Positions 1 to 6,283 of a stretch of 6,870 nucleotides of DNA are shown here, one piece after another (positions within the stretch are counted from its first letter, which is position 1; the number at the start of each line of letters is the position of its first letter). This DNA is from Actinobacteria bacterium ATB1 (GTDB taxonomy: Bacteria; Actinomycetota; Acidimicrobiia; UBA2766): contig QWHP01000153.1 in NCBI GenBank assembly GCA_021404985.1, positions 1 to 6,870 of the forward strand, given 5' to 3'. A program made the translations under genes and the position numbers. The notes beneath the pieces are model-generated. The model made no database searches, was not told where the DNA came from, and worked only from the letters and a program-made list of their open reading frames with translations.

Positions 1-891
1 GCGGCTCTTCCAAACGCCGTACGCCCATTCCGGCAGGACCTGGGGCCTGCCGACGTCCTCGGTGTAGTCGCCCACGACCGTGGCCGGATCCCCGGCATAG
101 ACGTCGAACACGAGGGGGGCCGCGCCCGACCTCACCGAGAACGACACGGCGTCGGACCCCCCTGACGCCAGGTCGAAGCGGGTGCCGATGCCGTCGGATC
201 TCACCGAGACCGCGTAGCCCTTGTTCGAGATGAAGAACGGGACGGCGTGGTAGTCGGGGAGTGGAACGTAAGGCAGCTCGGGTCCCTGATAGTAGCGGTC
301 CGCCCCGACCAGGTACGAGCGGCCGCGCTGGTCTATCCGGGGACCGAGCTTGTTCGCGGCGACGAAGTGCTCGTCCGGTCGCGCGTCGAACGCTGCTCGA
401 AGCCTGTGGTCGAGGGGATCGCCCGCGTCGAGCGCAAAGCTCACGCGCAGCCGCCTCGGTCCCGGGCTTGTCACGGTGACGATCGCCTTCCGGCCGTCGG
501 GGTCGTTCGAAGCGGCGACGAGGCGCAGCCCGCCCGGAACAACTGTGGCCGACTCGACCGATGTCGGGCGATAGGACGCGAAGTCGAGGTCGAGGTAGAG
601 GGGAACCTCGAACAGCGAGAGCATCGTGGAAAGGAAGAGCCCGCGGCTCCAAGAGAGGCCGGCGAAACGCGGGTTCCCCGTGCCCTTCTCATCGAGGAGG
701 ACCGCGCCGTCGTCGTCGAGTATTCGCAGGCGCAGTGGGCCCTGAGAGATCTCCGCCCGGATGCCGTCACCTTCGACGACGAGCGGCCCGTCGGACGATC
801 CGGCAGGCGCCGCCAGGCACACGAGGAGCAGTGCACCCGCGAGGAGCATCCCCCCCGACCTGCGTCCGATGTTCCGTCCCGTGGTAGCCAT
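1..891 (-). CDS. Exported glycoside hydrolase family 31 (alpha-glucosidase/alpha-xylosidase-like), N-terminal part, cut by the window edge
   Basis: The 297 codons from ATG 891 are open to the left edge, so the C-terminus and the catalytic (beta/alpha)8 barrel lie outside. Residues 1-30 form a Sec signal peptide: a basic start (R6, R10, R11), a Leu/Ala-rich core, then APA|GSS as probable cleavage site. The Cys in LLVC lacks a proper lipobox. Residues about 35-280 match the galactose-mutarotase-like N-terminal domain of GH31: LDQRG-like segment RIDQRGRSY (185-193), VPFFISNKGYAVSV (217-230), a VFDVYAGDP strand (261-269), YTEDVGRPQVLPEWAYGVW (276-294). The last matches the classic GH31 entry to the barrel, 'TGRP.LPPKWAYG.W.SR'. 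The family hydrolyses alpha-glycosidic bonds; substrate cannot be told here. GGAAGG lies 5 bases before the ATG and supports the start. The gene follows the helicase on the same strand but probably has its own transcription unit. Confidence 0.88.
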   Translation of the reverse strand, partial: MATTGRNIGRRSGGMLLAGALLLVCLAAPAGSSDGPLVVEGDGIRAEISQGPLRLRILDDDGAVLLDEKGTGNPRFAGLSWSRGLFLSTMLSLFEVPLYLDLDFASYRPTSVESATVVPGGLRLVAASNDPDGRKAIVTVTSPGPRRLRVSFALDAGDPLDHRLRAAFDARPDEHFVAANKLGPRIDQRGRSYLVGADRYYQGPELPYVPLPDYHAVPFFISNKGYAVSVRSDGIGTRFDLASGGSDAVSFSVRSGAAPLVFDVYAGDPATVVGDYTEDVGRPQVLPEWAYGVWKSR

Positions 892-950
892 CCCAGCCTT
901 CCACCTGCCCCTCAACTTCCTCGGTCCCTGGGTCCGACTTCGCCGTCCCT

Positions 951-980
951 GCTGCCCGCCCCTTGCGCGTCGGCGGCAGC
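951..980 (-). terminator. Candidate intrinsic hairpin (no U-tract) after the helicase gene
   Basis: On the minus strand GCTGCCGCC pairs with GGCGGGCAGC across an 11-base loop: a 9-bp all but GC stem with one bulged G. It lies 43 bases downstream of the helicase stop and 60 bases before the GH31 start, where a terminator would be expected. No run of U follows. U-less hairpin terminators have been proposed in actinobacteria, so this is a plausible but unproven terminator. Confidence 0.4.
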
Positions 981-1022
981 GTCCCGACCCCGGAGAAGCC
1001 GGACCCGGAATGGGCCGAACGT

Positions 1023-3560
1023 TCAGAGACGCACGATTCCCTCCGGCACGACGACTGCGCAGCCGTCCTCGCGGGACCGCGCCAGGTCAACGCGAGCCTG
1101 GATACGCCATTCGGCGTAACCCTCCGGATCCAGGAGGATCTGGGTGGCACGCCAGGCCTCCCCGGACTCCTCGATCTCCACCCAGGTGGCGGACCTGGCA
1201 TCCGCGTCGGTCCTGATCTCGTCGTGCTCCGTCCAGTAGGGAGCGATCGCGGCCTCCAAGTCGGGGACTGTAAGGCCTTCAGCCGAAGGGGGAAGCTCGT
1301 CGAACACGCCGTAGTCCTTCCGGGCAAGGGCGAGGACCCATCGGAAGAGCTCGTTGCGGATCATCGTCCTGAACGCTCGCCGGTTCGCGGTCACGTCGAA
1401 TGGAGCGTCCGAGACGGCGGCTGGTTCCGTCGCACCTGTCGAGCGTCCCTCCTCGGCTGCAGCGCCCAGGCGCTCCCATTCGTCGATCAGGCTCGAGTCG
1501 ACCTGGCGGACAACGGCTCCGAGCCATTCGGTGACATCGTAGAGATCGTCGGACTTCACGTCCTCGGGGACGTTCTGGACCAGAGCCTTGTACGTGTCGG
1601 TCAGGTATCGAAGGAGCGTTCCCTCGTGACGCTTCAGACCGTAAGCCTTGACGTATCCGGTGAACCCGAGCCCACGTTCGAACATCTCACGGGCGACGGA
1701 CTTGGGCCGTACGTTCTCGGACCCGACCCAGGGGTGGCTCGCCCGGAACCCGTCGAACTCCTCGTAGAGCAGGTCCCGTAGGGGTTTGGGCCACTCCACC
1801 GTCTCGAGGGCAGCCATGCGCTCCTCATAGGGGACGCCTTCGGCCTTGAGCCGTGCGATCTCGGCGGCCTTGGCGGCGTCGAGCTGGGCGAGCAGCACGG
1901 GGCGCGGATTCTCCTGGACGGACTCGACGACGCTGAGAACGTCAAGGGCGGACTCGGGGCGCTCGGGGTCGATCTTGCCGAGCACGTCGAGGACGAACGG
2001 GGACAGAGGCAGGTTCAGTGCGAAGTCGTCCTGGAGGTCGATGTTGACACGCACGTACCTGCCCTCGCTGTCGGGAGAGTCGAGGCGTTCGATGACGCTT
2101 GCGGCGAGCAGGGACCGGTAGATCTGGATCGCGCGTCGTATGTGTGCTCGCTGCCTCACCCTCGGCTCGTGATTGTCGACCAGGAGCGACTTCACGGCAG
2201 CACAGCCGTCCCCCGGCCGGTCCAGCAGCTCGAGCAGCATCGCATGCGAGACATGGAAGCTGGAGCCGAGAGTCTCGGGCGTCCCGCTCGCCAGGCGATC
2301 GAGCGTCCCCTTGTCCCACGGCACGAACCCGCGCTCGGGAGCCTTGCGTCGTACCACCTTGCGCCGCTTCCGCGGATCGTCACCGGCTTTGTGGAGTGCT
2401 TTCCTGTTCTCGATGACGTGGGCGGGTGCCTGCACCCACACGCTTCCCTCGTCGTCGAAACCCTTCCGGCCTGCGCGGCCTGCGATCTGCTTGAACTCCC
2501 GCACCGACAGGAGGCGTGTGCCGCTGCCGTCGAACTTGCAGAGCTGCGTGAAGAGCACGGAGCGGATGGGGACATTCACGCCGACTCCGAGTGTGTCAGT
2601 GCCGCAGATGACAGCAAGCATCCCGTCCTGCGCAAGGCGCTCGACCAGCAGCCGGTACTTGGGGAGCATCCCGGCGTGGTGGACGCCGATCCCGTGGCCG
2701 AGGAAGCGTTTCAGGTCCGCGCCGAAGGGTGTGTCGAAGCGAACCCCCCGGAGTGACGCCGAGATCTCACCCTTGCGTTCCTTGGAGACGAGTGCCGCGG
2801 ACGTGAGCGCTTGCGCCTGTTCGGTGGCGGCAGCCTGGGTGAAGTGGACCACGTAGACGGGGGCGCGGCCCGTGCGGATCAGCTCCTCGAGCGTCTCGTG
2901 GATGGGCGTCTCCCTGTATTCGAAGTCGAGGGGAACGGGCCTGTCGGCCGAACGAACGACGGTCGTGGGCTTGCCCGTGCGGCGCGTGAGCTCGGACTCG
3001 AAAAAGGAGACGTCGCCGAGGGTGGCGGACATCAGGAGGAACGCCGCCTGCGGCAGCTCGAGCAGCGGGACCTGCCATGCCCAGCCGCGGTCAGGGTCGG
3101 CGTAGAAGTGGAACTCGTCTGCGCAGACATGGTCGACATCTGCGGTCGACCCTTTGCGCAGCGCGACGTTCGCGAGGACTTCCTCCGTGGCACAGACGAC
3201 CGGGGCACCCGGGTTGATCGCTGCGTCACCCGTCAGCATCCCGACCCGGTCCGGTCCGAGACGGCGACAGAGGTCGAAGAACTTCTCGGACACGAGCGCC
3301 TTGATCGGGGCCGTGTACCAGCTCCGCTCTCCCCGGGCGAGTGCCGCGAAGTGCTGCGCGAGGGCGATCAGAGACTTGCCCGACCCCGTGGGGGTGTTCA
3401 CGATCACGTTGTGGCCCTCGAAGATCGCGAGAACCGACTCCTCCTGTGCCGGGTAGAGGTCGAGGCCGAGCCCCTCGACATAGGTGAGGAAGCGTTCGAG
3501 CAACACCCCCGGATCGTCCGATGGTGGTATGTCGAGGAGAGTCTCAGAGGCTGTTGCCAT
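1023..3560 (-). CDS. Ski2-like DEAD/DEAH-box helicase with C-terminal DUF3516-type region
   Basis: Intact 845-residue superfamily 2 helicase, probably an ATP-driven RNA (or nucleic acid) unwinding enzyme of the cytoplasm. Visible motifs: Q-like YPAQEE (36-41); motif I TPTGSGKS (56-63); motif Ia APIKALV (84-90); LTGDAAIN (109-116); motif II DEFH (148-151); motif III SAT (178-180); YVVHFTQAA (236-244); GVHHAGMLP (292-300), typical of Ski2/Mtr4/HelY-like proteins; motif V TDTLGVGVNVP (321-331); motif VI QIAGRAGRKG (358-367). Residues about 400-845 contain no second helicase core and correspond to the region I know as DUF3516 in actinobacterial homologues. Length is normal for that family. ATG 3560 is chosen because a TATCCT box lies 7 bases before it and no nearby in-frame start follows; there is no good Shine-Dalgarno, which fits a leaderless message. 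The 105-residue gene lies 48 bases upstream. Target RNA and pathway are unknown. Confidence 0.95.
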   Translation of the reverse strand: MATASETLLDIPPSDDPGVLLERFLTYVEGLGLDLYPAQEESVLAIFEGHNVIVNTPTGSGKSLIALAQHFAALARGERSWYTAPIKALVSEKFFDLCRRLGPDRVGMLTGDAAINPGAPVVCATEEVLANVALRKGSTADVDHVCADEFHFYADPDRGWAWQVPLLELPQAAFLLMSATLGDVSFFESELTRRTGKPTTVVRSADRPVPLDFEYRETPIHETLEELIRTGRAPVYVVHFTQAAATEQAQALTSAALVSKERKGEISASLRGVRFDTPFGADLKRFLGHGIGVHHAGMLPKYRLLVERLAQDGMLAVICGTDTLGVGVNVPIRSVLFTQLCKFDGSGTRLLSVREFKQIAGRAGRKGFDDEGSVWVQAPAHVIENRKALHKAGDDPRKRRKVVRRKAPERGFVPWDKGTLDRLASGTPETLGSSFHVSHAMLLELLDRPGDGCAAVKSLLVDNHEPRVRQRAHIRRAIQIYRSLLAASVIERLDSPDSEGRYVRVNIDLQDDFALNLPLSPFVLDVLGKIDPERPESALDVLSVVESVQENPRPVLLAQLDAAKAAEIARLKAEGVPYEERMAALETVEWPKPLRDLLYEEFDGFRASHPWVGSENVRPKSVAREMFERGLGFTGYVKAYGLKRHEGTLLRYLTDTYKALVQNVPEDVKSDDLYDVTEWLGAVVRQVDSSLIDEWERLGAAAEEGRSTGATEPAAVSDAPFDVTANRRAFRTMIRNELFRWVLALARKDYGVFDELPPSAEGLTVPDLEAAIAPYWTEHDEIRTDADARSATWVEIEESGEAWRATQILLDPEGYAEWRIQARVDLARSREDGCAVVVPEGIVRL

Positions 3561-3567
3561 GCCGTTC

Positions 3568-3573
3568 AGGATA
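3568..3573 (-). promoter_or_regulatory. -10 box TATCCT for a leaderless helicase transcript
   Basis: TATCCT fits the actinobacterial TANNNT -10 consensus and is followed by exactly 7 bases before the ATG at 3560. Transcription would therefore start at or next to the A of the start codon. No convincing -35 hexamer is seen. The same spacing occurs at the plus-strand gene starting at 6284, which strengthens the reading. Confidence 0.55.
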
Positions 3574-3578
3574 TTGAT

Positions 3579-3600
3579 GCCCGGACGTGTCCCGCCGGGC
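3579..3600. repeat. GC-rich inverted repeat in the helicase upstream region
   Basis: GCCCGG (3579-3584) and CCGGGC (3595-3600) are a perfect 6-bp inverted repeat with a 10-base centre. It occupies the place of the helicase -35 region and lies just after the stop of the 105-residue gene. It could be an operator, a weak terminator of the upstream gene, or chance in GC-rich DNA. Confidence 0.35.
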
Positions 3601-3608
3601 CCCTGGCT

Positions 3609-3926
3609 TCAGGGCAGGGAGGCCTCGGTGGCGGAGTCTCGCAGCATCTCTGGGAATGCGCGGCGCTCGATGAGGTCGAGCAGGATGGTGAGGACGGCGA
3701 AACGCATGGCAGGCGCGAGGTCGTCGACGAGATCCAGCGAGAGTGTGAAGGCGGCTAGCTCGCCGTCGAGCCAGAGGTCGTGGAGATCGAGGGCGATCCC
3801 GACGCACAGCGAGTATTCGTTCGGTGCGAGGGCCAGATCTGCATCGGTTTCGGGTGTGCCCGCGGGCCTGACGGGCGGGGGGCCGAATCCCTCTTCGGTT
3901 CCAATCTGTTCCGCTGGTAGCGCCAT
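3609..3926 (-). CDS. 105-residue hypothetical protein, acidic and Leu-rich
   Basis: I do not recognise a family. The protein has a low-complexity, Pro/Gly/Glu-rich N-terminal third (residues 8-27, including GPPPVRPAG). An Asp/Leu-rich part follows that looks like two or three amphipathic helices (about 45-95: CVGIALDLHDLWLDGEL, then FAVLTILLDLIERRAF). It has no Cys clusters, no signal peptide and no clear membrane segment, so it is probably a small cytoplasmic helical protein. GGAG with 6 bases to the ATG at 3926 supports the start. The frame stays open for 20 codons further upstream (to TAA about 3987-3989) and reads like coding sequence (VSETETW just before the Met). No standard start codon occurs there, so an N-terminal extension broken by a sequence error is possible. 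It lies 48 bases before the helicase on the same strand and may be co-transcribed with it. Confidence 0.6.
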   Translation of the reverse strand: MALPAEQIGTEEGFGPPPVRPAGTPETDADLALAPNEYSLCVGIALDLHDLWLDGELAAFTLSLDLVDDLAPAMRFAVLTILLDLIERRAFPEMLRDSATEASLP

Positions 3927-3929
3927 CCA

Positions 3930-3959
3930 CGTCTCCGTTTCCGAGACGGAGGCTCCGTT
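3930..3959. repeat. Overlapping inverted and direct repeats around the ribosome binding site of the 105-residue gene
   Basis: CGTCTC (3930-3935) and GAGACG (3943-3948) are an inverted repeat; in the minus-strand mRNA the GAGACG arm overlaps the GGAG Shine-Dalgarno. ACGGAG/CTCCGT (3946-3951 and 3953-3958) is a second palindrome. CTCCGTT occurs at 3933 and again at 3953, a 20-base step or about two helical turns. The arrangement could be an RNA fold that masks the ribosome binding site, or a DNA operator. Function is not shown. Confidence 0.4.
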
Positions 3960-3985
3960 GCGGGCTGCGACGACCGTCTGTGGGG

Positions 3986-4014
3986 GTTAGACACTGGCAC
4001 ACCTGCCTTCGCAA
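3986..4014 (-). promoter_or_regulatory. Possible sigma70-type promoter for the 105-residue gene
   Basis: TTGCGA (4009-4014) and TCTAAC (3986-3991) on the minus strand are 17 bases apart, each matching 4 of 6 bases of TTGACA/TATAAT. They lie 59 bases before the ATG and directly after the stop of the sugar dehydrogenase gene. The -10 does not fit the TANNNT form seen at other genes here, so this is a weak call. Confidence 0.25.
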
Positions 4015-4031
4015 GTAAAGGACCTTTGGTT

Positions 4032-5001
4032 TCACCTCGGCAGGACTCCGGTCGCCGCGCCGAGTGCCTTCCAGCTCCCCACGCGGAGGAGGACGATCTC
4101 GTCCCCTGTACCGGCGACGGCGACGTCGTCCGAGGCCCAGGCGAACGAGAGGCGGCACGTGCCGGGCACGGTGGTCTCCTGGACGAGACGTGCGCCTTGC
4201 GTTGCGCCCTCATCTGGAGTGAGGCGCCAGACCGTGACATCGAGGGACACGTACCCGCAGACGAGGATCCGGTCGCCACGTACGGCGAGACCCGACGGAG
4301 CCGTGCCCGCAGGGAGCTCCGTCGCGACGCGCAGACATTCGCCCTCGACCACGAGCCGCTCGGGGTCCTCCCGGGTGAGTTGTCGGCGACGACGAGGCGG
4401 CCCCGAGAGTCGAACTCGAACGCGAACGGGTTGTTCCAGCCTCCGGGCACGACGGCCGTGCCTGATTCGGGCGACCTGAGGGGTCGAGCCGGAGGATCTT
4501 CCCGTTCGGCGAGGTCGGGGACCCCGCTGCCGCCGGGTCTTCGAGATCGCCGATGCCGACGAACAAGGCACCGTCACGGAAGAAGAGATTGCCGCCGTTC
4601 GCGCGCTCGGACGCCTCCGGGCCGGCCCAGACGATCTCCACCGGAGAGGGCAGGACGCGTCCGACCACGATCCGTCCGTCAGGAGGCGTCCATGCGGCCC
4701 AGACGGAGTCGCCGTCGGATGCCACCCCGAGCAGGCCGCGCTGGCCGTCCGTGCGGACCTTCAGGCGTGCGAGCGGCTCCGTCGCCGACAGATCCGTGCC
4801 GTCGCCCTCGACACTCAACTCACCTCGCGGATCTCGCCGGATGTACGTCCGGCAACGAGGTACCGGAGGCCGTCTCGTCGGGTCAGGGAGACGGCACCCC
4901 CAAAGGGAGACTGCCGAGTCGTGCCCGGGGACTCCCGTCGCCGTAGGCGGGGACGAGGCAGACAGCGGTGCTCAGACGGCGACGAGGCGGGCCGCTCTCA
5001 C
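4032..5001 (-). pseudogene. Exported PQQ-dependent sugar (glucose/sorbosone) dehydrogenase-like protein, split by five frameshifts
   Basis: No single frame covers the gene, but successive frames read as one exported six-bladed beta-propeller of about 324 residues. GTG 5001 starts VRAARLVAV, joined after a shift to LSTAVCLVPA: a good Sec signal peptide. Then follow SPFGGAVSL, QRGLLG (88-93), NGGNLFF (136-142), VGIGD, GKILRLDP (about 168-175) and GWNNPFAFEFD (from about 189), hallmarks of the GSDH family that oxidises aldose sugars in the periplasm or outside the cell. Shifts fall near 4975, 4924-4936, 4815-4826, 4469-4474 and 4370-4373. Each needs one added base, and most sit at short G or C runs. 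The residue before NGG is Ala135, where active homologues have the catalytic His, so dehydrogenase activity is doubtful even if repaired. GTG overlaps the DAC gene stop as GTGA. It is either a young pseudogene or an intact gene in poor local sequence. Confidence 0.8.
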
Positions 5002-6191
5002 GCGTGGGTTCCGAGTGCCTTCATGACTCCGCGGAGCTGGAAACCGTCCCGGGGAGGGGAGATGCTGCTCCCGCAGACCGGGCAGGCGAACGGCCCGGCA
5101 GGCGTGGCCCCCGGTGCCACGTGGCCGACCAGCAACTTGCCACAGAAGGGGCACGCCAGTTGAGTCTGTGACGGTCCGATCAACGTCACGGTTCCGTCGG
5201 GGGTGGGGTGTGCGAGGGGGCATGGGTCGGCGTGCATCTCGGCGACCTCGGCGCCGTCGGAGAAGACCGACACGGGTCCGTCGGCGGACACGACGAAGAC
5301 CACCGCGCGTGGCTCGTCGAAGGAGAACCGCCTGGCGGAGGTGTGGCGCGTGCCCCTCAGCGGCGCGACGATGCTCTCCGCCAGCTCGGTCGGAACAAGC
5401 CTCGTACCCAGCAGGCGGACTATCCCGGCAGGGTCGAGGACCGCCGCCCCGTCCACCTGTGCGAGGGCGCTGCGCATCGCAGAGTGCGTCCTGCCGTCGA
5501 CCACGGGGAGCACGGGTGGCACCGCAGCGTGGGCGAGATCCATGCGGGCCGGCCGGTCGCCGGGGTCCTCCAGGTACCAGACGAGCGTTGCGCCGACTCG
5601 CCCCGCGCTGAGGTAGTCGACGCAGAAGTCCAGGATCGACCTCAGGACGTCGGGATCTGCCCCGGGAGCGGCGACCCGCACAGGCACCACGTAGTTCCAA
5701 CCGTGCGGGGTCTCGTTCCAGCGGACCGTGTTCCATTCGATGACGGCCTCCGTCGTGAACACGCGCACGCTGCCACTCCGATGCCTCTGCACGATGTAGC
5801 CACCGGCGTTCCGTTGAAGCTCGACGAGGCTCGCAGTGTGCTCCACAGACCTCTCGAACGTCGCCAGGGCTGTCAGCCCCTCAGGGCAGCGGAGTGTGAA
5901 CGCTGCCCGGCCGTCGGCGAACCGCCGTGTGAGGTCAGGGTCGACGCCGGACACTGCCTGCAACCGAACCGCTGTCGCAGCCTCGCTCCATGCCTCGACG
6001 TCCCCGTCGGGGAGCACGATCGACCCGTACGTCGGTATGCGCCCCTCGTGGACCGGTGGGCGGCGCGCATAGAGGATCTCCTCGAGCACCAGTTGTCCCT
6101 CCCGGTTGAGAGGGAGTGGGACGTCCTCATCGAGGAGCTCGGCGCGGAGGCGTTCGAGATGACGCTGCTGGATTTCCGGTTCGATAGCCAA
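4998..6191 (-). CDS. Diadenylate cyclase (DAC/DisA_N-like) domain protein with C-terminal zinc ribbon
   Basis: 397 residues. Residues about 185-315 match the DAC fold that joins two ATP into cyclic di-AMP. A helix and strand SILDFCVDYLSAGRVGATLVW (185-205) lead in. The DGA motif is at 247-249 (QVDGAAVLDPAG), GTRHTSA at 280-286 stands for the family's RHRxA ATP-binding motif (third position Thr instead of Arg), and VVFVVSADGPVSVF (297-310) gives the closing strands. The C-terminus has a zinc ribbon, CPFC (347-350) and CPVC (370-373), 19 residues apart. Residues 1-180 match no family I know and may be a sensor domain. There are no membrane segments, so it is not CdaA-like, and no helix-hairpin-helix part, so it is not full DisA. 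The start is TTG 6191; no in-frame ATG follows before residue 217, and GTG at codon 35 is the main alternative. Its stop overlaps the sugar dehydrogenase GTG. Catalytic activity is inferred, not certain. Confidence 0.75.
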   Translation of the reverse strand: MAIEPEIQQRHLERLRAELLDEDVPLPLNREGQLVLEEILYARRPPVHEGRIPTYGSIVLPDGDVEAWSEAATAVRLQAVSGVDPDLTRRFADGRAAFTLRCPEGLTALATFERSVEHTASLVELQRNAGGYIVQRHRSGSVRVFTTEAVIEWNTVRWNETPHGWNYVVPVRVAAPGADPDVLRSILDFCVDYLSAGRVGATLVWYLEDPGDRPARMDLAHAAVPPVLPVVDGRTHSAMRSALAQVDGAAVLDPAGIVRLLGTRLVPTELAESIVAPLRGTRHTSARRFSFDEPRAVVFVVSADGPVSVFSDGAEVAEMHADPCPLAHPTPDGTVTLIGPSQTQLACPFCGKLLVGHVAPGATPAGPFACPVCGSSISPPRDGFQLRGVMKALGTHA

Positions 6192-6201
6192 TGTGAGGTC
6201 G

Positions 6202-6207
6202 AGCCTA
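6202..6207 (-). promoter_or_regulatory. -10 box TAGGCT for the DAC-domain gene
   Basis: TAGGCT fits TANNNT and lies 10 bases before the TTG start, so a transcript starting 7-8 bases downstream would have a leader of 0-3 bases. No Shine-Dalgarno precedes the TTG, which agrees with a near-leaderless message. No clear -35 element is visible. Confidence 0.45.
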
Positions 6208-6270
6208 TGCGACAGCCGTATCGGTCGGGACGCGGGACGGGTTTGCTTTCCGAGGGAACCCGCCCGCCCG

Positions 6271-6276
6271 TAGCCT
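6271..6276 (+). promoter_or_regulatory. -10 box TAGCCT for a leaderless aldolase-like gene
   Basis: TAGCCT fits TANNNT and ends 7 bases before the GTG at 6284, the same spacing as at the helicase gene. No Shine-Dalgarno lies before the GTG. A very weak -35 (TTCCGA, 6248-6253) sits 17 bases upstream. This box is the main reason to choose GTG 6284 rather than ATG 6356. Confidence 0.55.
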
Positions 6277-6283
6277 GCAAGGC

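Larger units (their letters stand above)
6192..6283. promoter_or_regulatory. Divergent promoter region between the DAC-domain and aldolase-like genes
   Basis: The only divergent gene pair of the window shares these 92 bases. A minus-strand -10 box (6202-6207) and a plus-strand -10 box (6271-6276) point outward, with about 63 bases between them, enough for one shared regulator site. I see no strong palindrome in between. Confidence 0.5.

Noticed and set aside
991..1006. CCGG-AGAAG-CCGG as the helicase terminator
   Set aside because: The stem is only 4 bp and extends no further; the hairpin at 951-980 is a much better candidate.
247..1119. Long plus-strand open frame (290 codons) over the GH31 gene
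   Set aside because: Its product is rich in Arg, Pro and Ser and has no motif. The minus strand in the same place reads as GH31 with a signal peptide and clear conserved segments.
2811..3758. Plus-strand open frames opposite the helicase (2811-3758, 963-1781, 2142-2756)
   Set aside because: They are mirror frames of G+C-rich codons. The helicase motifs on the minus strand account for the same DNA.
3961..4031. Possible tRNA or small RNA between the 105-residue gene and the sugar dehydrogenase
   Set aside because: The TTCG-containing stretch cannot be folded into a cloverleaf and has no convincing T-loop or anticodon arm.
4032..5001. Programmed ribosomal frameshifting in the sugar dehydrogenase gene
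   Set aside because: Five shifts in one gene, without typical slippery heptamers, are far beyond any known programmed case. Missing bases or gene decay explain them better.
4998..6191. Calling the DAC protein DisA (disA)
   Set aside because: True DisA has an N-terminal DAC domain followed by a helical linker and a helix-hairpin-helix DNA-binding domain. Here the DAC part is central and a zinc ribbon ends the protein.
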